DNA from: Artemia franciscana
Lineage: Eukaryota > Arthropoda > Branchiopoda > Anostraca > Artemiidae
NCBI RefSeq assembly: GCF_032884065.1
Contig: NC_088873.1
Coordinates: 32,460,227 to 32,524,226 of the forward strand
Length of the DNA stretch: 64,000 bases
Direction of reading: 5' to 3'
The notes beneath the pieces were generated by a model that was given only the letters and a program-made list of their open reading frames with translations, searched no databases and was not told where the DNA came from. Numbering within the stretch: position 1 is the first letter of the stretch; every line of letters begins with the position of its first letter. This document shows, one piece after another, positions 12,878-24,324 of this stretch. The translations under genes and the position numbers were made by a program.

Positions 12878-14283
12878 TATACATTTAGAGCTAGGTCGAC
12901 TCTTAACTGAGCTTACAGTCATAACACTGATCCATGTCCCAAACAATGAGTATCAATACTTGATACATATGGATGGTTTTCGTATTTGGGCTAACCCTGA
13001 AAAAAAAACTTAGAAATCATCATCGATTTAACGAAATTGTTCCAGTGATATTTACAAGGAATTCATTTATTTGTCCTTAAAATATAACTGCAAAGGAAAC
13101 CTAAGCTACAGGGGGGGGGGGGGAATTTTAAGGATAGTAGTGGGTGCATTGATCCGGATCACTAACAAAAGAAAAGATAGGAATATCTTAAAAGGCCTTT
13201 ATTTTTTAACGCTACCCGAGTTATGTTTACATCTGTTGATTCACAGGTTGAATCTCCTCTTATCAATAGTTTACATGTGTCTTAAACTATAAAACCGATA
13301 TTAGCAGTGAACAGAAGACATCAGGAAAATATCATAGAAATAACCAAGACCGCGGAAGTGAGGATTGACTGAGCTATAGTGAAAAACGGGTGGCATCTCG
13401 ATTAATTCAAAAATATCAGAATTTCGATTTGGCAAGACGAGTTCAAGTTCAACATATTTAGCTTTGAATATGTTGAAACGCCTAAAATCTTTAATTAAAA
13501 TATGTCTGTCTAAACAGATGCACAAGAATTCATTTCGAGTGGAGAACAGGTTTGATACAGAAACCACAAAAAATGGTAAACGATGAAATTCTAAGATTTT
13601 GAAAGACGCATGAGCTCAGAGTCAAGACACAGCAAAGTTCAGAATCAGTATTTCGGATTCCCTACTCTAACGGAATTACAGGGTTTCTTAGGATAGAGCC
13701 ACGGGCCAACTCCTTCAACATTTAAATTGTATGTATACATTAATTAGACAGGAGACCACAAGGGTTAAGTCAATTAAGTCCATTAATGCTGAAAAATATA
13801 AAAGGAATTGGATAGTTAAATTATTTGATTTGGCCAATAAACGGGCCACAGAATGTGACCCCTTGTTTGAATTGTAGGATGTTAAACTAATTACCATTAA
13901 TTAAAATAGCGAGTCTTTAATAGAGCAGTTCCAAGTAAGCAACACGCCTCAGAAAATGACACTTTATCTCAAAAAAGAGGCCAAAAGACCCTTTTTCTTA
14001 AAAAGAAACAATGGTTAACGGCAAGCCTACTGGCTTAAAGTTATGAATGTTTTCCATGTTCGGTGAATAAATATATGAGTTTATGGTTTTACAAATCCCA
14101 ACGTAACATCTGAATTTAAGATGCCAGGTGAGGCAGAAATAGCCTGATTCTGCTGCAAGGTCAAGAAGATTAAGATGTTCGGTAAATTATTGATTAATCC
14201 ATGTTTTTTGAATAACTTGCCCATTTCAGCACCATTTATTTTCAAAATGTATGAACTGACACCTCAAGCAGGGGGACCTTAAC

Positions 14284-14690
14284 TACTATTTCTACTAACA
14301 ACTCACTGCAGCACTAATCCGCCTGATGCCAACCCAGCTACACACACTCCTCCTCTATCCCAACCTATTCAAAACCTCCCTCTTTACACCCTCCCAAGAA
14401 GTTCCCATTTCCTTTAGATCTTTCCTTACGATATCCTATCACTTCATTTTGGGACGACCAGCTTTTCGTTTGGCCCTACACGGTTGGCCGACAAGGACAT
14501 CCTTTGGCATACTAAAATTTATAAATCACTTTATGCTAAACGAGTTCCTTGCAACAGGTGGGATTGAACCCTCATTCCGAAAGTTTCCAGACGCAGCTTT
14601 ATCCAATACACTGTTACAAGGAGCAGGCAGCTTATGTTACACGAAACATAAGTTGGGACTGCCCGGAGAATCCCGGACCTGAACAAATTT
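14284..14690 (-). mobile_element. tRNA-derived SINE, copy A
   Basis: Read on the minus strand, a tRNA-like head comes first. It has a D-arm-like CAGTGTATTGGATAAAGC and a perfect B-box GGTTCAATCC at 14570-14561. A body follows with GGCCAACCGTGTAGGGCC and GGGAACTTCTTGGGAGGG, then CTGCAGTGAGTTGTTAGTAG at the 3' end, where a short trinucleotide tail sits. Head, body and trinucleotide tail in that order are typical of tRNA-derived SINEs. The body matches the + strand copy about 1.2 kb to the right. Confidence 0.75.
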
Positions 14691-15689
14691 ACTTGATAAT
14701 AGTCATTTCTCCAATTCGACCATCTGGGGGCTGGAGGGAGAGAACAAAAAAGAGGTATTTTTAACTTACGAATGGGTGATCAGATCTTAATGACATTTGA
14801 TATTTAGAAGGACGTCGTGTCTCAGAGCTATTATTTTAAATTCTGGCCGTATCCGGTGATTTTGGGGGGAGTTGGAGGGGGAAACGGAAAATTTTGGAAA
14901 ACGCCAAGAGTGGAGAGATAGGGATGAAACTTGTTCGGAAGAATAAGCAAAAGTCCTAGACACGTCTAGCCGGGGTAGCCTGAAGAATCCCGGGCTAGCA
15001 GTAGCCTGTGTAAGTTTTGTATAAGTATCAATCCAAAATATAATTAAAAATTAAGAGATAAACATAAAACCACAAGTTATTAAAAATGCAAACGGAGTCT
15101 TCCAAAACATTAATGAATATTCATAAACCATTCACCAAAACACAGCTTAATTTTTTCAGTCACATACAGTGAAAAAAAAAACAAGAGAAAAAACACGAAC
15201 ACAAATAGAATTAATCGAAGAAGTGCTCATTACTACGTTATTAAGTCTGCAGGTAATTTGGATTGTCTACCTAAGACTCCAATAATAGTTATCTTGGCGA
15301 CCTTCCTGATTGAATTTCCATTGCAATTAAAAATACAGAATTCTGTAAAAGGACTACCCAAACTGCAGCCCAAGAGGCAAATCTGACCCACAATGTTTTT
15401 ACACGGTTCAAGTATTTGTATGAGCACGGTTTTTTGATAACTTGAAAGTTGAACTAAAATGGAAGGAAGATTGCAAAATCCAATTTGGTTCTTACCCATC
15501 GAAATCGTCTTGCCCAACAAGAATTCGGTAAGTCTACTAGAAAACAATTCAAACTAGGTTATGTTATAGTTCCAAGGGCACTCTGATTAAGATATTAAAC
15601 ATTTTCACATTCCAAATCATAGTTGAGAGCATTTCCCATCAAAGTCTAAGCCAGTCACTTCGTCATGACTCTCATATTCATTTGTTGGC

Positions 15690-15915
15690 CAACCGTCTCA
15701 CCTTTTTGGCCAACCGTCTGGGGCTACACGGACAGCAGGTGGTCCTTGTCTGGGTTGGGAGGATGTCATAAATAAAGATTTAAAGGAAATGGGAACTTCC
15801 TAGGAGGGTGTAAAGAGGTAGGCTTTAAATAGATTAGGTTGGAAGAGGAGCGTGCGTAGCTGTGTTGGCCTCAGGCGGCTTGGTGCTGCAGTGAGTTATT
15901 AGTAGTAGTAGTATT
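15690..15915 (+). mobile_element. tRNA-derived SINE, copy B (5'-truncated)
   Basis: This is the body and tail of the same element as copy A, in the opposite orientation: GGCCAACCGTCTGGGGCTAC, then GGGAACTTCCTAGGAGGGTG, GCGTAGCTGTGTTGGCCTCA and GCTGCAGTGAGTTATT, ending in an (AGT)n tail at about 15899-15913. The tRNA-like head is missing. A doubled GTTGGCCAACCGTCT block at about 15684-15720 marks the 5' end of what can be aligned. Confidence 0.8.
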
Positions 15916-16433
15916 AAAAACCAGGTTCCAAGCTTTCCAACAGTATATATAATAGAAAAAGACAGGAAGTGAAAGAAGGAAAGAAAAAGGAAGTTAATCT
16001 AGTTCACTTAAAGCTAGCAAATGATACAAAAACCTCATATTCGGTAAGCTTTTATTATGGCGTAATCGCTCTTTTGATTTTGTATCCCAATAAAGCCCTT
16101 AAAAATTTTCCTTGTTTATAATCATGTGGCGTATCAGGTTTTTGCAGAGCTCTTCAATTTAGGTTCAAAATCTACGCTTATGCGTGTAAAGCTCATATTA
16201 TTCGTTGTCTAAATTATAATGGTTGCCCCCCTCCCCGGAGCAACCTTGTACAAAACGAACTATAGCTCAAAGTAACTGAAAACTAAAAAGTGCATTTTGA
16301 AAAAAAATTCAAGTGAGTAAGAAACGCCATTTGACTCCGATTAACGAACGGTAATAAATTTTCGATGAATCTTAAAGATAAAACTTTGTTGCAAGAATAA
16401 TTTTATGGAATTTTCAAAAGATAATCTGTGACC

Positions 16434-16603
16434 CAAGACCGTATCCAGGGGGAGGGGGTTAGGGGTTTCCCTCCCCCCCAAAAAAAAAAAATTTGTCCGA
16501 CTCGTAAAAACGTAACAAAATGAATATAAACAAATTTTTGATGCGTTTTTTTAGGTTTGTTTTGTAACACCCCCTCCTCAAAAAAATCCTGGGTACGTTC
16601 TTG
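16434..16603 (+). mobile_element. hAT-like MITE, CAAGGCCGTATCC family, copy 2
   Basis: It starts CAAGACCGTATCCAGGGGG and ends ATCCTGGGTACGTTCTTG, which are inverted. Interior blocks are C7A11, TTTGTCCGACTCGTAAAAAC, AACAAAATGAATATAAAC, TTTTTGATGCG and a C run. The flanking 8-mers CTGTGACC and CTGAAACC agree at 6 of 8 positions. Used here as the reference orientation of the family. Confidence 0.85.
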
Positions 16604-16888
16604 CTGAAACCCTACACAAATAGTGTCAGATTGATACAGAAACTGCACTACTGGAATCATCATAGGCAAAAACTCCATTTAGGAGAATTACAGTCCCCCG
16701 TTTTACAATCAGCTTTACACAAGGAATGCACTGATGTCTCTCCTTTCTTCCCCTCTTTCATTATCATTATCATCATCATTATTATTTATCATCAGTAATG
16801 TCCTCTGTGTATATGCAGATTAAGTATCTTAAACATCTTAAACAGGCTTACGTTTCATGTATGTGTGGCTTATCAATACTGGACTTAC

Positions 16889-17086
16889 TTTTTGGTTTTG
16901 AGCTTTGCTGAAGACATTCCAAAATCGGAGTGTTTCATCACCAGCACCAGTGACTATTGATTCACCATCCGGTGACACAGCCAGGTACAGGACACGGTAG
17001 GAGTGTCCCGTCAACTTAGCCACAACCGATAAACTAGGATACTTCCACACAAGAATCTGATTCTGGGAATAACCATGAGTTGATAC
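16889..17086 (-). CDS. fzr: fzr/Cdh1 exon: last WD40 repeats (7th exon of those visible)
   Basis: Acceptor CTTATAG, then GTATCAACTCATGG (VSTHGYSQNQILVWKY). The donor is AAA|GTAAGT at 16888. The 198 nt encode 66 residues, phase 0 at both ends. They hold a WD repeat with the GHSYRVLYLA segment and the final blade SPDGESIVTGAGDETLRFWN, closing with NVFSKAQNQK. This is nearly invariant in Cdh1 proteins of insects and vertebrates. Cdh1 binds D-box and KEN-box substrates through this propeller and activates the APC/C ubiquitin ligase in late mitosis and G1. Only about ten further residues, ending in Ile-Arg, should follow in a last exon that I could not find. If the intron were read through, the frame would add 16 codons (VSPVLISHTYMKRKPV) and stop at 16838, without the Ile-Arg tail. 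Confidence 0.97.
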
Positions 17087-17846
17087 CTATAAGATGAAAG
17101 TTATATATTTTCATTGATCAAAATGTAACTTCATATAGACAATTCAGCTGTAAAAACACACGATGTAAGATTGCTTACTTTTAAGTTATACACTCCAGAT
17201 ATTGATATAAGGCCTGTTTTCGCCGTCGAATCGTTAATAACAATTTCATGGAGACATACTATTAGGTATTTAATAGGATCAAACTTCAGTTATGCATTGC
17301 ATTCAAATGCAAAACTAACTGTAAAGCCCTGAAGTTGTCCATGGTTAGTTCATTTCATTTCAGTTTCGAGCTGTTTTTTTGTTTCTGTTTTTATTTCGGA
17401 CTCAAAATCTGTCAGCCTTTTTTTTCCAATGTTACAAGTTGTTATATAATTTCACTAACAATTGTTATTAGTCACAAATTTCTATTAAGACGCGAGAACA
17501 GACTGCTATTAGCTCTGCTCGTCTTTTGAAGATGAAATTTTATGGCTAGCTCTTCGTCTCAAAAATTGATTAACAACACCGCGTCATTGCATATTCTTTT
17601 GTCGTCAAACATGATTATAATGATTCTTAGTTTAAAGACATTGAAGTAACATTTGGAAATAACAAATGCTACAATGCTCGTCAGTCTTAAAAATATACGC
17701 ATACCCAAACTTCAAAGCTTAGTCTCTGAAAAGAGTTTTTCGAGTCTGAGTAATGGTGCATTTTCGAAAGGTGTGGTTCCTTTTCAAAGAAACAGATACA
17801 CCCACCAATGACCACGGGGGCCGGAGCTGAATTCTTAATTGTGTCA

Positions 17847-17874
17847 ATAAGGGTTTCTAAATAGAAACCCTTAT
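17847..17874. repeat. Palindrome, 13-bp arms
   Basis: ATAAGGGTTTCTA, two bases (AA), then its exact reverse complement TAGAAACCCTTAT. It is short and unlinked to any promoter or gene end, so function is unknown. Confidence 0.7.
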
Positions 17875-17966
17875 CAAAGCACCCCTCCCAATATCACGAA
17901 ACGTTTTTCGAGCTTCCAAGCCTATTGATCAAAGAAAGTTGCTTGACGCAAAGTGTATTTGGTAAT

Positions 17967-18138
17967 CAAGACCGTATCCAGGGGGATTAACGGTTTTGAC
18001 CCCCCCCCCCACATAAATTTATGTCCGACTCGTAAAAGCGAAGCAAAAAAGAAAAACAAATTTATTATGCGTTTTAAAGCTTTTTTGTGAAGCCCCCCCC
18101 CCCCCCCATCCCGAACAAATATCCTGGGTATGACCTTG
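17967..18138 (+). mobile_element. hAT-like MITE, CAAGGCCGTATCC family, copy 3
   Basis: Ends are CAAGACCGTATCCAGGGGG and ATCCTGGGTATGACCTTG. Interior has a C13 run, ATGTCCGACTCGTAAAAGCG, TTATGCGTTTTAAAG and a C17 run. Flanking 8-mers TTGGTAAT and CTGGTAAT agree at 7 of 8 positions, supporting an 8-bp target duplication. Confidence 0.88.
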
Positions 18139-18226
18139 CTGGTAATATATACAAAAATATCGCTTCCTTTTTCTCTTTCGAATTTTCTGCTTTTTCCTAT
18201 TTTACTGGCCAAGCACAACGTTAGCC

Positions 18227-18451
18227 CAGTGGCGAGCTTTGCCCAGTGGTATCAGTTTGAGGAAGTATTTCAACCCCCCCTCCCGGAGTATTTTGAAAGA
18301 TAGGGTACCATTTTGGGTATTTTCATTGAAGAATAGCTTTTTGGCATTTTCATTATAAAAAACTTGTCACCTTTTTCTAGATTCAGAAATTTTACCCCCC
18401 CCCCCCCAAAAAAAAAAAAATCTTCTAAATGTCCATGAACTGACGCCATTG
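18227..18451 (-). mobile_element. hAT-like MITE, CAGTGGCG family
   Basis: The left end CAGTGGCGAGCTTTG and the right end CTGACGCCATTG are imperfect inverted repeats. The flanking 8-mers CGTTAGCC and ACTTAACC agree at 5 of 8. Interior: CCCCCCTCCCGGAGTATTTT, TTTTCATTGAAGAATAGC, then a C14A13 run. Similar interiors occur at about 27455-27665 and 45640-45800. Confidence 0.6.
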
Positions 18452-19372
18452 ACTTAACCTTCGACGATTTGAGCGACAAATTTGCTCCAAGTAGGCGCAT
18501 TCTATGATGACGCATAAATGTCTGCCCAATTTCAATTTTGATCTTTCGATTCCGAACACAATACTTAAACATCAATTTCCGCATAAAAATCAATAAACAT
18601 GTAACCAAGTGACTCATGGCTCGAACGAGCTTTTTGCATTGAACATCTTTTGATTTTGGGCAAAAGATTTACATCTCACTTTCACAATGAATAAAATACA
18701 AGGAGAAAAAAAAGACTAATAATGATTTGATTCATGCCAAAATCCTTTTTGAAGTCAGCAAGAAAAAAACGAATCTTTCTGCATAGTTAACATTGATTGC
18801 TCAATTTGCCAGACGACAATTTGTTTAAAAATATAGGAAAAGAGACAATTTCTTATCCCCAGATTTTTTATAGTTGTTACTTATTTTACACAACTAAAAT
18901 TTTCACAATTTGATTTGAGTTTGGTTATTCATTTTCGAAAAGACCAAATTATAAAAGCAACCCTATTCAGGAAATTTATTCAGTATCAATTTTAGTCTTT
19001 TTTGTTCACACAACGCCAAAGATATTTTTAAACCCAATGAATAAGTGAAGCCTTGAAAATTGTTTGATAATTTCTGCCTTAAGAGAAACAGAACAAGAAT
19101 ATTGAAGACGGTAGAAAATTGTATTTTACAAGAGTTTGTCTAGAAAATACATGAACCGCAAAGCAAGCCTGAGAACATTAAAAACCACAAATTTGTTTGG
19201 TTTACCGCAAGAAACGAGACATTATAACAGGAAGTAAATAATTTTGATTTTAGTTGCGTTCTCAGTAGTAGCAAAAAAAGGCAAGAAGATCCATTAGTTT
19301 TAATTCTAGAAGAGTTGACTACCTGGGAAATTTGTTGTCGGAAAACATGTTGATAAAACGTCTGCAGACAGG

Positions 19373-19382
19373 GGTTCAATCC
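19373..19382 (+). repeat. tRNA-like B-box remnant
   Basis: GGTTCAATCC sits downstream of TTGATAAAACGTCTGCAGAC, which resembles the head of the SINE at 14284-14690. It is probably an eroded head of the same family. No cloverleaf can be drawn. Confidence 0.45.
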
Positions 19383-21929
19383 ACGAAGGGAGGAGGGAAT
19401 TTGTTTAAATCGAGGGCCTTACAACCTGATAGCTTTTTTTCGATTCTTCGTATTTTTCAGAACCTAGTTAGGTGGAACTAGGGGGAAATTACCCTGCCCC
19501 CTCTCCCCGCCAACTGACATGCCTGCTGTAGAATACATGAGAAATGAGAGATAAAAAAATTAATCATTTTTTAACACCTCGTGTCAGATTATGTTGATAC
19601 TAGTCTTAAACATAATGTATCTAGATTCCTCAAGCACACGTTACCGATGAACATGCATGATTGAAAGGAGTGATACTTTTGCAAGAAAGCAGAAATGCAC
19701 TCCAGAGATTGGGAAAGGGACATTCGTCGAATAAAAGATCTATGCAAATTATGAGAAAAATTAGGAGATGTAGGTGAGGCAGGTCCATAGCTTTCCCCCT
19801 CTTTGTACTTGCCAGCAGTCGGCATTACGATTGTCAACATGGCCTTACTGACGTTGTTAACCACCATTGTATGTTTCTTAGGTATATTAAATGAACGGTT
19901 TAAGGTTCTATTGCATTTGGCCACGTCACTGCCAAAAGTGTCATCATGCTACTCTGTCATCAAAAAGGTACTGCTGTTTTTTCTATAACCAGAATAGCTG
20001 TTATCGATTTTTGTCTGTCATCGATAAAAGTGTCATTGTTTTTATCTGTCAGTATGAACAATTTTATTATTTTTCTATGTCATTGCAAAACCTGTAATGA
20101 TTTTTGTATGACATGCTTTTTCTTTAGGCTAGATTTTGCCACTCCTCCCAACAACAATTTCATATTGTCACCTATCATTCAAACGAGGAGCAAGATTTTT
20201 ACGGTTCCAGGATATTTGTTCACACAGCCTCTTTATACCCACAGAAGATGATAACATCATAAAATACTGAATGCAAGCAAGATGGACCCACGAAAGTTTG
20301 CACAAAGGGATAATTGCTTATAAGAAACATCGTACTTATGTATCGAAAAATTTTCCCATGGGAAATTATGTCAACAGAAGAATGGACCTACCCAAGGGTG
20401 ACCTGTACATGCATAATATCTTAGATACTTATCGTCTCTAGACGCAACCTTGGTTGCGTCTGGCATCGTCGACGCAAAAAATATTATGTTTCCGGAAATC
20501 CACCGCTTCCCAATGACTGAAAACCTAGTTGGGAGTTGAAAAATTAGCTGTCCTATAGTTGTCCTCTCAATGGCGTGGAACCTTTTCTTTTCTTTTTATA
20601 GAGTATGGAGCCAATGTATTAAAACTGCAACCTCTCGTAGGTGCTATCTTCCAGAGCACTGGTCAAACCTTCTATGTTCACAATTTTCCATAGATACAAT
20701 CTTCTATTGTCTTTTTTTTTCTTGGAACGTCAAAATCATGCTATTTGTCGGCATGGTTTGCAGTACTGGAAATTTTTCCACCCTGAGGAGGGGGGATTGG
20801 AGTCAGGGAGAAAAAGGTTACATATATAAATGATTCTGTTTTTTGCATTGACAGAAAAACTATAACAATTTTGTTGAGTGAAGTTCTGTGTTGGTAGGCA
20901 GACACGGTGGCCCTTGATCTAATAAGAGGAAAATAAAATGAGGCCAACTATTCTAATGACAGATAAAACACAAACACTTTGTCTAATGACAAATAAACTT
21001 GTCAGTTGTAATGAAGCATTACAAAATTTGGCATACTGATTCTTTAAACCATTAAAACCCCCCTACCCAGAGTTTGTTTCCAGTTCAGCAGTCTATTAGG
21101 CTTGATTTAAAATCTTCAAGAGGAAATACTTCAATTATTACTTTTTGGCCTATTTCTAGAAAGGGTTTAGCCAAGGGTTTGGGAATGACAGTGCTAATAC
21201 CCTTAGGTCTGCGAAACTGGCAGTGGAGCTCAAACCGGTTGGGATCCTTAGCTACACATTAGGTTAGTTCACACACACCAAAGGCATGGAGGCTTGGAAA
21301 TTAAGTGTTGGCTCAGAGACACCAACAGAAAGATCTAAGGCATTTAAATTTACATACACCGACAGCAGACAGCATGCAGTCCCTTGCACTTTTTCATATA
21401 ATAAAATCACGAAATCACTGACTCTTCTACCAATTACAGGGTGGGAGATGGAATATACGAGACCTAATTATCTTTCACTTGAAAATCAGAATTCAGATAG
21501 TTTCCAAGTCACCCGACAAATGCAAAAGTTGTACCAAATTAGGCATAGCGTACATCTTACCGCCCACAATTGTTCTGTACCCCATCCATCATCACAGAAA
21601 CCGCAACCAAGAGACGCCCGTAATATAATCAATGACTATTATACCTTTAGTACGCCCATAATTTCGGGCGGAACCGGACACCAGGTTCACTGGTTCTAGT
21701 AAGGGTTGACCGATGACTGAATCTTGTAAGTAGACTTATAGGAAGTGTTGATTTTATCAATAATCTGGTGTTATCAGATGATGTTACCCTTTCCCACGTT
21801 ATATCTGAATTGCTATTATTTTCACTTTTTTGTCTACTTGCTGAATAAAACACCGAATACGTTATTCTTACTACTCCATGAGCTCAACTAACAGTCTTGA
21901 TAAAAATGTTCATATGAACCAGACTCATG

Positions 21930-22062
21930 GAAGACCGTATCCAGGGGGAGGGGTTTGACCTCCCCCCGAAATATTTGTCCCACTCGCAAAAACATAACAA
22001 AATGCATATAAACGAGTTTTGATGCGCTTTTAAAGTTTTTTTTGTAACGCCCTCCCCCCCTC
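21930..22062 (+). mobile_element. hAT-like MITE, CAAGGCCGTATCC family, copy 4 (right end lost)
   Basis: It starts GAAGACCGTATCCAGGGGG and contains TTTGTCCCACTCGCAAAAAC, ACAAAATGCATATAAACGAG, TTTTGATGCGCTTTTAAAG and CCCTCCCCCCCTC. The terminal ATCCTGGGTACGGCCTTG block is absent. Confidence 0.75.
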
Positions 22063-22690
22063 AATGTGACCTTTATTTTTTTTTCATTTTTTGTCAATAA
22101 CTATTGAGGTAGAAACTTGTTCAAGGGCTAATTTGAAAGCAGATCCCAACGCCACTATCCTCGAGGTTTGCCCAAAGGATTCTATGGTAAGATTGAAAGT
22201 AATAGCCTACAAATACACCTTCTACAGGTTTTTGTGGCTCCTCTCCACCAAGAAAAAAATTGATTGTGGCAAGTGGCGATGTTGTTGCAATAGCTAATTA
22301 TCTCAGAAATTGACTGAAATGGAAATATAAACGGGTAGTTACGATACTTTACAGTTTTTAAATGACATACTGTGCTGAATTTCACCTCTTTAACCCCTTG
22401 ACTTGGGGAGATAATACCCGTCTTTTTATTGTTATTCGCTAAAGACCAAATTATTTAGTTCCCTTATTCAAAACTCCAATGTTTTCATATTTAATTACAG
22501 TACATATTAGAAAGGGACATACACAGATTTTGTTCAAGATACAGGGGAGGGGATTTAAAAAAAGTGCAAAAAGGCATATTATTTGAAATATACAGAAATA
22601 AGAGCTTGTGATGCTTAGGAGGAAGGGGTATGGCCTCCCTGCTTGCGTGGCTACTTTTTCACGAAACACTGACAAAACTTAATCTATAAA

Positions 22691-22821
22691 CATTGGCGTC
22701 AATCCACACAATTTAGGGGAACGGGCAAAATATGTTTTTCAAAATCCATTAGGACAAACATGTCGTTTTTAATTCTAAAACCTGGGGGGGGTCATATACC
22801 TTTCCCCAATTGTCGCCGCTG
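22691..22821 (+). mobile_element. Short element, CATTGGCGTCAAT/CAGCGGCGACAAT ends
   Basis: The left end CATTGGCGTCAATCCAC and the right end AATTGTCGCCGCTG are imperfect inverted repeats. Interior: TTTAGGGGAACGGGCAAA and CTAAAACCTGGGGGGGG. The flanking 8-mers agree at only 4 of 8, so the boundaries are tentative. It belongs with the CAGTGGCG group. Confidence 0.5.
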
Positions 22822-23102
22822 TATTTTACTTGGAGTTGAAACAAGTTGAACCTTCTTAAAAATGGAATTTTCAATATACAATGGGTTTGAATATTATAAT
22901 CATAGGAGTACACCACATTGTATCATGTCTCATGTGCCTCCAGGGTCTGTCCCCAAGTAAACTACTGTGCACAAAATTAGGTATTTACCCGTAAGGGGGT
23001 TTAAGGCTTCAACACATATTATAGTGTACTTCTCTAGCACATAGTGATAAAAGCTTCCGTTTAGTTCCCTCCCCTCCCCCGTTCCCCTAAATAGGCCAAC
23101 AT

Positions 23103-23264
23103 CAGGGCCGTATCCTAGTGTTTTGGGGAAGGGGTTATAAAAAAAAACTTCAAAAAACGCATAAAAAAATTGTTTATATTCATTTTTGTTGCGTTTTTAC
23201 AACTCAGACAAACATTTCGGGGGTGGGGGGTTCGAGTCCCCTAATCCCCCCGGATACGGCCTTG
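23103..23264 (-). mobile_element. hAT-like MITE, CAAGGCCGTATCC family, copy 5
   Basis: It starts CAGGGCCGTATCCTAG and ends CCGGATACGGCCTTG. Interior: AAAAACGCATAAAAAAATTG, TTATATTCATTTTTGTTGCG, AACTCAGACAAACATTTCGG, then GGGTGGGGGGTTCGAGTCCC. The CAGGG start is the usual hAT terminal form. Flanks GCCAACAT and ACCGACAC agree at 5 of 8. Confidence 0.8.
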
Positions 23265-24160
23265 ACCGACACCTCATCAAAACGATGGTCTAGTTATTAT
23301 AACTGGTTTACACACTGTCTGGCGTAAGAGTGGACCGTGGACTTATATCTACATCCAACCATGCCACTGATCCCTCTGCCTACGCATCCAAGCCTCTATC
23401 CGGTTTCCAGTTGTGTATCCGGTCTAGCCTTCATAACCGAGGCATAAGTCATGCTACTCTCAAGTTTAACTCCTTTGGATCGTGATACAAACTGGCGATA
23501 CTACGGGATCCCTACACATCCTCATTTTTATTCGTCTTTTTTTCATACATGTTCTTTGCTATCAGTTTCAATGTAAAACTGCAATTCTAAATAACAATTG
23601 CTCAGGACTTATTTGTCGATACTGTTTAGGTTTTGAACGGCCGAACTATATGAGCTTTAATCATACTGATCAGGTGGACCTCCAGGGAACCTCGAGAGAT
23701 AACTAATCTTGGCTTTTGTGAAACTGTGAATTTGATATTCAGACAAGGGATGAGCCAAAATTAAGTAATTTTGTGACATTTTTTTTTCTCGTTGCCTGTA
23801 ATTATAGAGCAACACTTGCCGATTCCATTAAACATGAATTTTAGATTAACTCTGCTACCAGCGTTTTAAGATGGGCTTGGTATAACTTGAGTACTTCATG
23901 TTCAATACATTGTAATTACTCGGGTACGTTCTGATTTTAGCCGATAGTCAGTTCAGATGATTAAAATCTAAACCATTAGGAATAATTATTCAATCAAAAG
24001 GACAGTTATTACACACCCAATCATGAACATACCAAATGTGTCTTCGGAAAATTGTAAATGATTTTGAAGCAGTCCTTATTCTGTAGGGTAGTCCTCAGAT
24101 TCTCCACGCACTGTGTGCAGGTAGGAAGCCTTCCGTCCCGTGACCCCCCTCCACTTGTGT

Positions 24161-24163
<3 letters not shown>

Positions 24164-24246
<83 letters not shown>

Positions 24247-24257
24247 CATATATATAT

Positions 24258-24322
<65 letters not shown>
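24164..24322. repeat. (AT)n microsatellite with two interruptions
   Basis: Alternating TA runs for about 160 bp, broken by two TTACATATATAT units near 24244-24262. The long Tyr-Ile frames on both strands are artefacts of the repeat. Confidence 0.97.

Positions 24323-24324
<2 letters not shown>

Larger units (their letters stand above)
12878..16888. other. Intergenic or 3' region between the transposon and the last located fzr exon
   Basis: Apart from the SINE pair and the MITE listed separately, the region holds an 11-G run near 13111-13121, a G-rich patch at 14860-14890 and plain A+T-rich sequence. The open frames (13301-13567, 14326-14682, 15233-15547) are frames through repeats or unrecognised. 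The terminal fzr exon with the Ile-Arg tail should be on the minus strand to the left of 16889, but no exon with an acceptor and an LNLF...IR* reading could be identified here. Confidence 0.55.

Noticed and set aside
16801..16835. Minus-strand ILNLHIHRGHY* just downstream of the last fzr exon, resembling the expected LNLFxxIR tail
   Set aside because: It lacks the Phe and the terminal Ile-Arg, has a poor acceptor (TTTAAG) and would need an intron of about 60 nt in a gene whose other introns are all over 1 kb.
21286..21699. Open frame of 138 codons in the 11.4-kb fzr intron
   Set aside because: No recognisable domain or repeat, no upstream promoter or splice context; length is within chance for this window.
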